From NCBI RefSeq assembly GCF_023347275.1, contig NZ_CP094468.1, forward strand, positions 2,604,001 through 2,668,000: DNA of 64,000 bases. Reading direction: 5' to 3'. A program made the translations under genes and the position numbers. This document shows, in pieces, positions 25,704 to 33,455 of the stretch. The notes below the pieces were generated by a model. It searched no databases, was not told where the DNA came from, and saw only the letters and a list, made by a program, of their open reading frames with translations. Each line of letters starts with the position of its first letter. Positions within the stretch are counted from its first letter, which is position 1. The DNA comes from Faecalibacterium sp. I3-3-89 (GTDB taxonomy: Bacteria > Bacillota > Clostridia > Oscillospirales > Ruminococcaceae).

Positions 25704-25748
25704 AAAGGCAGAGCCTCGGGCCGATGGCCCGAGGCTCTGCTGTTGTTT
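25702..25748. terminator. Bidirectional terminator between convergent genes
   Basis: A 15-bp perfect stem GCAGAGCCTCGGGCC / GGCCCGAGGCTCTGC around GAT, with AAAAA on the left and TGTTGTTTT on the right. It serves the RpiR gene on the plus strand and the lipoprotein gene on the minus strand. Confidence 0.9.
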
Positions 25749-25754
25749 TGGGGT

Positions 25755-26393
25755 TTATTCTGTGGTCGCGTCAGAAGAGGGGTCGCCAGAGGCGTTATCG
25801 TCACCCTTATTCGGATAATGAGCGACAACTCTGCTGGGAATCCGGAGCATCGACACCATGCACTCTTTGCCGCCGATGACGCCCTCAATGACGCATACAC
25901 CGGCATCGCTCGGCCATCTTTCCGGAGCCTGTTCCCAAATATAGCTGCGAATCCCGCACTGATCGCTCGCCAATACCGCTGCAATCAAAGCCGTTTTGCC
26001 CTGATTGAAAAGGTCAGTCCGATACGTCTCATTCACAGATGCACAGCTGACACAGTAGAAATAGCCTTCCTTCGGCGTGACGCTGCTCATCCACCCTTTC
26101 CGAGTATTTTCGTCCGCATTCTCGATAATAGCCGAGAATGCCTCTCGAAGCGCCATGCCGTTATATTCGCTCTTGCCAATCTGAGAGTTCACATAAGCCA
26201 GTACAGCCTGTGCTGCCGACTCCATGGACTGTTCCTCTTCTGCTTGGTAGCCATTCGCCTTGTAGTAGTCGATGATATAATCCGTGACATTATCCTTCGT
26301 CAGCGGCCCTGCACTACCGGAACAAGCCGTCAGGACGGACAGTGCCAGCACACCGGCCAGCAGAACAGCAACTAATTTTTTTGCCATCTTCAT
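25755..26393 (-). CDS. Predicted surface lipoprotein of unknown function
   Basis: 212 aa. A lipoprotein signal peptide with KK, a hydrophobic core (LVAVLLAGVLALSVL) and the lipobox LTAC (Cys at about residue 24) predict a lipid-anchored outer protein. The mature part carries YIIDYYKANGYQ, a QAVLAYVNSQIGKSEYNGMAL helix, GYFYCVSCASVNETYRTDLF and a C-terminal D/S-rich tail; several cysteines could form disulfides. No family recognised. GGAGGAG sits 5 nt before the ATG. The promoter just upstream has an 11-G tract in its spacer, so expression may be phase-variable. Confidence 0.75.
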   Translation of the reverse strand: MKMAKKLVAVLLAGVLALSVLTACSGSAGPLTKDNVTDYIIDYYKANGYQAEEEQSMESAAQAVLAYVNSQIGKSEYNGMALREAFSAIIENADENTRKGWMSSVTPKEGYFYCVSCASVNETYRTDLFNQGKTALIAAVLASDQCGIRSYIWEQAPERWPSDAGVCVIEGVIGGKECMVSMLRIPSRVVAHYPNKGDDNASGDPSSDATTE

Positions 26394-26433
26394 TGCAACT
26401 CCTCCATGATTCCGGGTCTCCCCGTTTTTCCAT

Positions 26434-26464
26434 ATTTTACCCCCCCCCCCACGTGTTTTGTCAA
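26434..26464 (-). promoter_or_regulatory. Promoter of the lipoprotein gene with an 11-G tract in the spacer
   Basis: On the minus strand a consensus -35 box TTGACA (26459-26464) and a -10 box TAAAAT (26434-26439) are 19 nt apart. Eleven of the spacer bases (26440-26450) are an uninterrupted G run. Loss of two Gs would give the optimal 17-nt spacing. This layout is that of a slipped-strand phase-variable promoter. Confidence 0.7.
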
Positions 26465-26475
26465 TCCTCAGACGC

Positions 26476-26502
26476 AAAAACCCCCGGGCCGACGGCCCGG
26501 GG
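26476..26502 (-). terminator. Terminator of the AAA ATPase gene
   Basis: CCCCGGGCC / GGCCCGGGG nine-bp stem with GAC loop; on the minus strand it is followed by GTTTTTGC. It ends 12 bp before the -35 box of the lipoprotein promoter, which it insulates from read-through. Confidence 0.9.
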
Positions 26503-26518
26503 TCTCTGCGGTATTTTC

Positions 26519-28540
26519 TTATTCTTCTTCCAGCTCCAGATCGCCGGGCAAGATGAGGTCCAGCGCGGCGGCTGGCTCGGCCACAAGGCGGCGGCTCTGG
26601 TGGAAGATGGCCTTTTCCAGCGTGTTGCGGGCGAGGCGTCCGTTGCCCGCCGTGCGGGCGTCCTGCGCCTGACGGCGCTGGTAGTAGCCCAGAAGCGGCG
26701 CATTGCAGCTCTCGTCCAGCTGGTAGCCCCTGCCCTCGGCCAGCCGGTATGTGATGTCCAGCAGCTCGGCGGCGGTGTAGTCCGGAAACTCGATCCGGTT
26801 CGGGAAGCGGCTGGCAAGGCCGCTGTTGGCGGTGAGGAAGTGTTCCATCTCCCGCGTATAGCCCGCGAGGATGACCACCAGCTCGTCCCGGTGGTCCTCC
26901 ATCCCCTTCACCAGCGTGTCGATGGCCTCGAGGCCGAAGCTGTCCTGCTCGCCCCGGTAGAGGCTGTAGGCCTCGTCGATGAAGAGGACGCCGCCCAGCG
27001 CGCTCTCGATGACGCTGTTGGTCAGGGGGGCGGTGTGGCCGGTGTACCGGCCCACGAGGTCGCCCCGGCTCACCTCCACCAGCTGCCCGCCCTTGAGGGC
27101 ACCGATGGCTTTGAGGTACTTTGCCACCAGCCGGGCGATGGTGGTCTTGCCGGTGCCGGGGTTGCCGGTGAAGATCATATGCATCGAGAGGCTGGCGGTC
27201 TTGCGTCCCGCTGCCGCCCGGCGCTGCTGCACCTCGAGGTTGTCGGCGAGGCCGAAGACGTATTCCTTCACCGGCCCGAGGCCCACGAGGCTGTTCAGCT
27301 CTTTTTTGATCTCCTCCACTGCGCCGGTGTAGGCGGCGGGCAGCAGGTCGAAAAGCTTCTGCGCTTCGCCGCCGTTGAGGGCAAAGTCGATGCCCCCCTC
27401 CCGGGCAGTCAGGGACACCGTGCCGGTGAGGGCCGCGTCGGTCTGCAAACAATACTCGCTGAGGGCGCGGAACATCCGGTCACAGCAGGCGGTCAGCCCC
27501 GCCACGCCCTGCTGCGGGCTGCACTGGCCGGCCACATAGTCCCGCACGTCCGCCCCTGCCGCGAGAGTCAGCCCGAGGCGGGTTTTCACCTTCGCGGCCA
27601 GCGCGTTGAGCTGCTGGGCCGCCAGCGCGGCGAGGTCCTCCCGGGCAAAGGGGGCCGTCTCGCAGACATCGCCCAGCGCCGAGACGAAGGGCGCACCGAA
27701 CCTGTCGGCCAGCGCCGCCCGGCCCTTCCGGGAGAAGAAGACGAGGTACTTGCCGCAGGGGGTGATGCGGCTCACCGCCCCGGGGGCAAGGGCGGTCCCG
27801 GCGTCCACCAGAATGCCCTCCTTGTTGACGAGATACCGGCTGGACAGGGGCGCACTGCCCCTGACGGCGAGGTCGGCCAGCGTCTTTAAAAAGCCCGGAC
27901 AGCAGCTCTCGTAGTGCTCAAAGACCACGATCTCGCCCGGCGCGTGGAGGGCGGCGTACAAATCCTGCAAAAAGAGCTTTTCTGCCCCGGAGCCGGGGTA
28001 GAGGGCAAGGTCCATGACGGCCAGCCTGTCGCTCCTCAGAAGCCCCCGCGCGGCCATGCAGCGGGCCGTCTCGGTAAGGGTGAAGTGCCGCCCCGTGCCC
28101 GGTGCGCCGCAGAGGAGGATGACGTTCCGGGCCGTCGGCGGCTCTGTCCCCAGCACAAAGGGGCGGCGCATGGCCCGCACGACCCCGTCCACGAAGGCGT
28201 CCTGCCCCAGCACCGTCTTTTTCACCTCAGCGGCCAGCCCCTCAAAGCTGCCCAGATGCTCCTGCCCCACCTCTGCCGTGCCCTTGGCCAGCAGGCCGTC
28301 GGCCTCCATCTCCTCCAGCATCTTCCGGCTCTGGGCAAGCGTCTCCTGCGCCGTGCCGCCCCGCAGCGCGGCGTTCTGCTTTTTGAGCATCTCATCAAGT
28401 TTTTTCTGCTGCTCAAGAAGAGCTGCGTTCAGGTCGGGCAGGCCGGTTTTCTCCGGCGGCTTCTGCACATCATAGCGCAGCTTTCCTCCCGGGCCGAACA
28501 CTCCGTTCATCAAGCTCTCCCAATCGTCGGTGTATCCCAT
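26519..28540 (-). CDS. Two-module AAA+ ATPase (degenerate Clp-like module plus CbbX/SpoVK-like module)
   Basis: 673 aa. Residues about 30-85 form a coiled coil (ALLEQQKKLDEMLKKQ). The first AAA-like module (about 95-370) has GAPGTGRHF where the Walker A Lys should be, so it is probably unable to hydrolyse ATP. The second module (about 425-665) is a CbbX/SpoVK type: GNPGTGKTT Walker A, VLFIDEAYSLYRGE Walker B, ILAGYTREM sensor 1 and GLASRFPN arginine finger, all intact. SpoVK-like proteins act in late sporulation, and CbbX as a Rubisco activase; neither role is shown here. GGAGG lies 8 nt before the ATG. Confidence 0.8.
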   Translation of the reverse strand: MGYTDDWESLMNGVFGPGGKLRYDVQKPPEKTGLPDLNAALLEQQKKLDEMLKKQNAALRGGTAQETLAQSRKMLEEMEADGLLAKGTAEVGQEHLGSFEGLAAEVKKTVLGQDAFVDGVVRAMRRPFVLGTEPPTARNVILLCGAPGTGRHFTLTETARCMAARGLLRSDRLAVMDLALYPGSGAEKLFLQDLYAALHAPGEIVVFEHYESCCPGFLKTLADLAVRGSAPLSSRYLVNKEGILVDAGTALAPGAVSRITPCGKYLVFFSRKGRAALADRFGAPFVSALGDVCETAPFAREDLAALAAQQLNALAAKVKTRLGLTLAAGADVRDYVAGQCSPQQGVAGLTACCDRMFRALSEYCLQTDAALTGTVSLTAREGGIDFALNGGEAQKLFDLLPAAYTGAVEEIKKELNSLVGLGPVKEYVFGLADNLEVQQRRAAAGRKTASLSMHMIFTGNPGTGKTTIARLVAKYLKAIGALKGGQLVEVSRGDLVGRYTGHTAPLTNSVIESALGGVLFIDEAYSLYRGEQDSFGLEAIDTLVKGMEDHRDELVVILAGYTREMEHFLTANSGLASRFPNRIEFPDYTAAELLDITYRLAEGRGYQLDESCNAPLLGYYQRRQAQDARTAGNGRLARNTLEKAIFHQSRRLVAEPAAALDLILPGDLELEEE

Positions 28541-28569
28541 TGCGCCTGCCTCCGTCCTGCGTTTTTTCC

Positions 28570-28598
28570 AGTATAGTGTACTTTGCCCCCTTTTGCAA
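28570..28598 (-). promoter_or_regulatory. Promoter of the AAA ATPase gene
   Basis: TTGCAA (28593-28598), 17-nt spacer and TATACT (28570-28575) on the minus strand, 30 nt from the ATG. It is divergent from, and 8 bp apart from, the pullulanase promoter. Confidence 0.75.
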
Positions 28599-28606
28599 GA
28601 AAAGTC

Positions 28607-28635
28607 TTGAAAATCCGCAGCCGGGCGGGTACACT
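28607..28635 (+). promoter_or_regulatory. Promoter of the pullulanase gene
   Basis: TTGAAA (28607-28612), 17-nt spacer, TACACT (28630-28635). The two divergent -35 boxes are 8 bp apart, so a single bound protein could affect both genes. Confidence 0.7.
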
Positions 28636-28676
28636 AATTTTATATCATCTGATTCATGAGAAGGGAATGGAATAGA

Positions 28677-30626
28677 ATGAAAACGCCCGCAGAGTGGAAA
28701 ACGCTGTTCGAGAGCAGCGCCTTTGCACGGCAGACCAATTACAGCGGCCCGCTGGGGCCGGAATACAACCCCTCGGGCACCCGGCTGCGGCTCTGGGCGC
28801 CCACGGCGCAGAGCGTCTCGGTCAACCTCTACCGCCGGGGCGACGGCGGAGCCTGCATGGGCAGCCTGCCGCTGGAACCGCAGGGGCAGGGGCTGTGGTC
28901 AGTCTACCTGCCCGGCGACCAGCACGGGCGCTACTATACCTTTACCGTGGAGGTGGAGGGCACGCAGCACGAGACGGGCGACCCCTACGCCCGGACGGCG
29001 GGCGTCAACGGTCTGCGCAGCATGATCCTCGACGCCCCCCGCATCGACCCGCCCGACTGGAGCCACGACCACCGCCCGGCCATCCCGGCCTCCCGCCGGA
29101 CAGTGTGGGAGGTCAGTGTCCGCGACTTCTCCCAAGACCCGGCCTCCGGCGTGCAGACCGGGTGGCGGGGCAAGTTCATGGCCTTTACCCAGAAGGGCAC
29201 GACCCTCTCTTCGGCGGGCACCTTCCCCACCTGCCTCGACTACCTCAAACGGCTGGGGGTGGGCTATGTCCAGCTGATGCCCATTTTCGACTTCGGCAGC
29301 GTGGACGAGAGCCGCCCCCTCACCCGGCAGTACAACTGGGGCTATGACCCCACCAACTACAACGTCCCCGAGGGCAGCTACTCCACCGACCCCTCCAAGG
29401 GCGAAGTGCGGGTGCGGGAGTGCAAGGAGATGATCGCCTCCCTCCACGCGGCGGGCATCGGCGTCGTCATGGATGTGGTGTACAACCATATGTACCGCAA
29501 CGAAAACCCGCTGAACAGCACCGTGCCCTACTATTTCTTCCGGCAGAACCCGGACGGCAGCTTCTCCAACGGCAGCGGCTGCGGCAACGAGTTTGCCAGC
29601 GAGCGGCCCATGGCCCGGAAATACCTCATCGACTCGGTGCTCTACTGGGCGCAGGAATACCACATCGACGGCTTCCGCTTCGACCTCATGGGCCTCTACG
29701 ATGTGGACACCATGAACGAGCTGCGGGCCGCGCTGGACGCCCTGCCCGGAGGCCGGGACATCCTGATGTACGGCGAGCCGTGGCAGGGCGGCGGGAGCCA
29801 GCTCCACTGCTACGAGGCCAACAAAGCCAACCTCGCCATGCTCTCCGACCGCATCGGCATCTTCTGCGACAACACCCGCGACGTCATCAAGGGCGGCTGC
29901 TTCGACGCCCGGGAGCCGGGCTATGTGGAGGGCAGGCCGGACAGCTTCTGGGACATTGGCGGCGCGGTAGCCGCGTGGTGCCGCAGCGACAAGCTGCCCG
30001 CCCACTCGCCCGCCCAGATCGTCAGCTATGTGTCCGCCCACGACAACTTTACCCTCTGGGACAAGCTGCTTCTGGTGCGGTATGCCCGGCCCGAGTACAC
30101 CGCCGCCGACTCGGCGGCACTGGCCCAGAACCGGCTGGCGGCGGGCATCTATCTCACCTGCATGGGGATGCCCTTCCTGCTGGCCGGCGAGGAGTTCGCC
30201 CGCACCAAAAAGGGGCAGGGCAACAGCTACCGCTCCTCCCCCGCCCTCAACCGTCTGGACTGGAAGCGGGCGGCACAGTTCCACGGCCTCGTGGACTATT
30301 ACCGGGGGCTTCTGGGCCTGCGGGCGCGGTTTCCCCGCCTGAGCGCCCCGGACGCCGCCAGCCCGGCGGCCATCCGCTTTTTCTCGCTGGAGCAGCCCCT
30401 TGTGGGCTGGACGCTGCCCGCCGCCCCCGGCGACGGTGCCGAATGGCGGGCGCTCTGCGTTTTTTATAACCCCACCGGGGAGGAAAAACGGGTCAGCCTG
30501 CCGGAGGGCCAGTGGAAGCTGCTGAGCGACGGCGTTTCCTCTGCTCTCTGGAAAAGCCCCAGCCGGGTCTGCGGCGGCGAGGTGACGCTCCTCCCGTGCA
30601 GCGCCACCATCTTCGGGCGCGTATGA
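28677..30626 (+). CDS. pulA: Type I pullulanase (GH13 alpha-1,6-debranching enzyme)
   Basis: 649 aa, no signal peptide, so it acts inside the cell on glycogen or imported branched dextrins. A CBM48 N-terminal domain (GTRLRLWAPTAQSVSVNLY) precedes the GH13 barrel. Visible catalytic regions are QYNWGYDPTNYNVPEGSY (the pullulanase signature), VVMDVVYNHMY, DGFRFDLMGLYD with the nucleophile Asp, MYGEPWQGG with the acid/base Glu, and VSAHDNFTLWDK with the third Asp. A C-terminal beta domain ends the protein. The ATG at 28677 follows AAGGGA by 10 nt and is preferred to one at 28656 that lacks a site. Confidence 0.93.
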   Translation: MKTPAEWKTLFESSAFARQTNYSGPLGPEYNPSGTRLRLWAPTAQSVSVNLYRRGDGGACMGSLPLEPQGQGLWSVYLPGDQHGRYYTFTVEVEGTQHETGDPYARTAGVNGLRSMILDAPRIDPPDWSHDHRPAIPASRRTVWEVSVRDFSQDPASGVQTGWRGKFMAFTQKGTTLSSAGTFPTCLDYLKRLGVGYVQLMPIFDFGSVDESRPLTRQYNWGYDPTNYNVPEGSYSTDPSKGEVRVRECKEMIASLHAAGIGVVMDVVYNHMYRNENPLNSTVPYYFFRQNPDGSFSNGSGCGNEFASERPMARKYLIDSVLYWAQEYHIDGFRFDLMGLYDVDTMNELRAALDALPGGRDILMYGEPWQGGGSQLHCYEANKANLAMLSDRIGIFCDNTRDVIKGGCFDAREPGYVEGRPDSFWDIGGAVAAWCRSDKLPAHSPAQIVSYVSAHDNFTLWDKLLLVRYARPEYTAADSAALAQNRLAAGIYLTCMGMPFLLAGEEFARTKKGQGNSYRSSPALNRLDWKRAAQFHGLVDYYRGLLGLRARFPRLSAPDAASPAAIRFFSLEQPLVGWTLPAAPGDGAEWRALCVFYNPTGEEKRVSLPEGQWKLLSDGVSSALWKSPSRVCGGEVTLLPCSATIFGRV

Positions 30627-30627
30627 C

Positions 30628-30663
30628 AAAAAAAGCGGCCCGCCGCATCACACGGCGAGCCGC
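30628..30663 (-). terminator. Terminator of the HtrA gene
   Basis: GCGGCCCGCCG / CGGCGAGCCGC stem with one mismatch, followed on the minus strand by CTTTTTTT. It overlaps the last bases after the convergent pullulanase gene. Confidence 0.85.
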
Positions 30664-30703
30664 CCAACAAGAAGAAAGGAACTTCTGGGGGATGTCTTGA
30701 CTT

Positions 30704-32122
30704 TTAGCCCTGCGGGTCCTGCTGGGGTGCAGACTCACTGGGCGTCTCCTGACGGGCTGCGCCGTTGGTGCTGGCGCTGCCGCTGTTGGAGGCGTTCTTT
30801 TCGCCCAGCGTCAGGCTCACCGTCTGCATCTGGCCATCGCGGGCGATGGTGATGGAGAGGGTGTCCCCGGCGGAGTGCTCCTGCATCAGGGTGCCGAGGT
30901 CGGTCTTCTGGGCCACCTCGGTGTTGTCGATGCTGATGATGCGGTCACCGGCCTTGAGGCCCGCCTGATCGGCAGGGCCGCCGGAGACGACATCCACGAC
31001 ATAGATGCCGTAGGCGTTGACGCCCAGCTGCGCCGCCGTCTGGGCGTCGGTCACAGCCAGATAGGTGATGCCCATATAGGGGCGTCCGGTGACATAGCCG
31101 TTCTCCAGCAGATCCTGCGCCACCTTGATGGCGTCGTTGATGGGGATGGCGAAGCCCAGACCCTCAGCGTCGGAGCTGGAGGACTTTGCGTTGACGATGC
31201 CCACCAGCTCGCCGTTCATATTGAACAGGCCGCCGCCGGAGTTGCCGGGGCTGACGGAAGCATCCATCTGGATGAGGGACATGGTGTTGACGGCGCTGGA
31301 GCTCTGGATGGAGACGCTGCGGTTCAGGGCGCTGACGATGCCGCTGGTGACGGTGCCGCCCAGCTCACCCAGCGGGTTGCCCACAGCCAGCACATTGTCT
31401 CCCACGGCCAGCTTGTCGCTGTCGCCCACGATGGCGGGGGTCAGGCCGTCGGCCTCGATCTTGATGACTGCGATGTCGCTGGTGGAGTCCTCGCCGATGA
31501 TGGTGGCGGGATAGTCCTTGTCGCCGATGGTGACGGTGATGTTGGAGGCACCCGACACGACGTGGTCACAGGTGAGGATGTAGCCGTCCGAGCTGATGAT
31601 GACGCCGCTGCCGGCACCACTCTCCACCTGACTCTGGCCGTACCACGACCACTGGGAGTAGACCACCTGCTCGGTGGTGATGACAACGACGCTGGGGCTG
31701 ACGGTCTTGGCCACCTGTGCAGTGGTCATGCCGCTGGAAACAGAGGTGCCCCCTGCGGCGCTCTCCGAGTCTGCCGCAGCGCTGTCCGAGCGCTCCACCT
31801 GCTGGATGACGACCTTGCTGCCGCCGCCGAAGCGTGCACCCACAAAGCCGCCCATAAAGCCCATCGCTGCGGCCAGCACCAGAGCGACGATGCTCTTTGC
31901 GGCCTTACCGGCGTTCTTTTTCGGCTTTTTCGGGGCTGCGGGGGCAGCGTTCTGCGGCTGGGCGGGAGGCGGCGTCGCGCCGCCGGAAGCACCCGTGCTC
32001 TCGCTGAAGCTGGAAGCGGTGTTGGCAGTGTTCATGCCGCTGGAACCCACATTGGGATAGCCGGTGTCCCCGGCAGAATTATTGGAAGAGGAATAGTCAT
32101 ATTCCCATTTATTTTCATCCAT
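30704..32122 (-). CDS. HtrA/DegP-type membrane-anchored serine protease
   Basis: 472 aa. A Ser/Asn/Ala-rich cytoplasmic tail of about 70 aa (with PPPAQPQNAAPAAPKKPKK) precedes one membrane helix (SIVALVLAAAMGFMGGFVGA). The extracellular trypsin-like domain has an intact triad: His in LTCDHVV, Asp in TSDIAVIKIE, Ser in SPGNSGGGLF. One PDZ domain (GIYVVDVVSGGPADQAGLKA, about 370-455) follows. It should degrade or refold misfolded exported proteins. The ATG at 32122 has AAAGGAAG 8 nt upstream; the frame continues upstream without homology. No CssR-type regulator is adjacent. Confidence 0.9.
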   Translation of the reverse strand: MDENKWEYDYSSSNNSAGDTGYPNVGSSGMNTANTASSFSESTGASGGATPPPAQPQNAAPAAPKKPKKNAGKAAKSIVALVLAAAMGFMGGFVGARFGGGSKVVIQQVERSDSAAADSESAAGGTSVSSGMTTAQVAKTVSPSVVVITTEQVVYSQWSWYGQSQVESGAGSGVIISSDGYILTCDHVVSGASNITVTIGDKDYPATIIGEDSTSDIAVIKIEADGLTPAIVGDSDKLAVGDNVLAVGNPLGELGGTVTSGIVSALNRSVSIQSSSAVNTMSLIQMDASVSPGNSGGGLFNMNGELVGIVNAKSSSSDAEGLGFAIPINDAIKVAQDLLENGYVTGRPYMGITYLAVTDAQTAAQLGVNAYGIYVVDVVSGGPADQAGLKAGDRIISIDNTEVAQKTDLGTLMQEHSAGDTLSITIARDGQMQTVSLTLGEKNASNSGSASTNGAARQETPSESAPQQDPQG

Positions 32123-32311
32123 CGTGATTACTTCCTTTCGAAGGGATCGGGAAGCTGTCCCCGCCGGAACGTACCGGCCACAAAAACAGCTTCGGTCGGG
32201 AGGGAGCATTCTGCCGCTCCCCTCTGGCACGATTTTATTCTATCTGCTAATTGTGAAAATCAATCGTTTCCCCCGTGAAGAATGTGTGAAATAAGGTCCA
32301 AGGAGACATCC

Positions 32312-33169
32312 ATGAAGCTTTCTGTGACTGCGGGCGGCTTCGCCCTTTATAAGGAGTCCGACGTCATCGGCCAGTGCAGCGTCACCCCCGCCCCCAAGGG
32401 CGCGGACATCACCTCCCTGTCCGTCCTGCCCCAGTGGCGGCGGAAGGGCTATGGCTCCTATTTACTGAAAGAGATCTTGCGCCGCTTCGGCGGCTATGAC
32501 CGGGAGGCCGCCACGGTCTTCACTGCGCCGCTGCCTGCCGACGAGGGCGAGGGGCTGTTCTGGAAAAAATTCGGCTTCGTCCCCGAGGGCGGGCGGCTCT
32601 GCCGCCGCCGCACCCCCGACCTGACGGCAGTGCGCTTGGTACAGGACTATCTTGCGGCCCACCTGCCCCATGCCGCCCTGTGCATCGACGCCACCTGCGG
32701 CAACGGCGGTGACACGGCCTTCCTCTGCCGCCTCGTCGGCCCGGAGGGGCGGGTGCTGGGCTTCGACATCCAGCCTGAGGCCATCGCTTCCACCCGCGCC
32801 CGGCTCGAAGCGCAGGGCCTCGCCGCGGAGCTTTTCTGCGACAGCCACGCAAACCTCCTGCACCATGTCCGGCCCGGCACAGCGGACATCGTGATGTTCA
32901 ACTTCGGCTGGCTGCCCGGGGCCGACCACAGGGTCTTCTCCACCGCCGAGAGCAGCATCCCCGCGCTGGAAGCAGCTCTTACGGCTCTGCGCCCGGGCGG
33001 CGTGCTCAGTGCCATCCTCTACAGCGGCCGGGTCATCGGCACCGGCGAAAAACAGAGCATCCTCGGCTGGCTGCGCGCCCTCCCTCTGGAAAAATATACC
33101 GTACTGGTGTGCGATTTCGCCAACTGGGCCGATACAGCGCCCCTGCCCTGCCTTGTTCTGAAAAAATAG
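32312..33169 (+). CDS. Fusion of a GNAT acetyltransferase and a YtqB-type SAM-dependent methyltransferase
   Basis: 285 aa. Residues 1-100 are a short GNAT domain: SLSVLPQWRRKGYGSYLLKE carries the Q/RxxGxG acetyl-CoA loop, and LFWKKFGFVPEG the C-terminal strand. Residues about 105-285 match the rRNA methylase (YtqB/MraW-like) family: CIDATCGNGGDTAFLCRLV SAM motif, VLGFDIQPEAI, CDSHANLLHHV and VMFNFGWLPGADH. YtqB-type enzymes methylate a tRNA wobble modification in some bacteria (family knowledge). AAGGAG lies 6 nt before the ATG at 32312. Both halves look intact. Confidence 0.8.
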   Translation: MKLSVTAGGFALYKESDVIGQCSVTPAPKGADITSLSVLPQWRRKGYGSYLLKEILRRFGGYDREAATVFTAPLPADEGEGLFWKKFGFVPEGGRLCRRRTPDLTAVRLVQDYLAAHLPHAALCIDATCGNGGDTAFLCRLVGPEGRVLGFDIQPEAIASTRARLEAQGLAAELFCDSHANLLHHVRPGTADIVMFNFGWLPGADHRVFSTAESSIPALEAALTALRPGGVLSAILYSGRVIGTGEKQSILGWLRALPLEKYTVLVCDFANWADTAPLPCLVLKK

Positions 33170-33178
33170 CAAAAACTC

Positions 33179-33207
33179 TTGCATCCATGTGTATTTTCTG
33201 CTAAAAT
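33179..33207 (+). promoter_or_regulatory. Probable promoter for prfC
   Basis: TTGCAT (33179-33184), 17-nt spacer, TAAAAT (33202-33207). The transcript would carry a leader of about 240 nt containing both arms of a palindromic repeat element before the prfC start. Confidence 0.55.
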
Positions 33208-33225
33208 AAGCGTTGTATGTAATTT

Positions 33226-33361
33226 AACCTCTCAGTCTCGCTATCGCTCGACAGCTCCCCTACCGAGGGGAGCCTCTGGCGAAGAGATGAAGTTTTCCGT
33301 CATGCCAAGGCCTCCCCTCGATAGGGGAGGTGGCACGCCGTAGGCGTGACGGAGAGGTTTT
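33226..33361. repeat. Paired palindromic repeat element, copy 2 (complete)
   Basis: Left module (33226-33284, minus): AACCTCTCAG, an imperfect variable hairpin, then GCTCCCC-TACCGA-GGGGAGC. Right module (33304-33361, plus): GCCTCCCC-TCGATA-GGGGAGG, variable hairpin CACGCC-GTA-GGCGTG, then ACGGAGAGGTTTT. The linker is CTCTGGCGAAGAG...GCCAAGG. This fills most of the 286-bp gap between two genes. Confidence 0.85.
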
Positions 33362-33455
33362 CAGCAGGAGATTTCCTATGTAAAACAAGACATTTCTTTG
33401 TTTATACATCCACCCGGCCCTCCTCAGGGCCGCATCTCAGGAGAACGAAACTTAT

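Noticed and set aside
25755..27452. Possible long N-terminal extension of the lipoprotein frame through the terminator and into the AAA gene
   Set aside because: The lipoprotein has its own signal peptide, ribosome site and promoter; the upstream frame is a shadow of the AAA gene.
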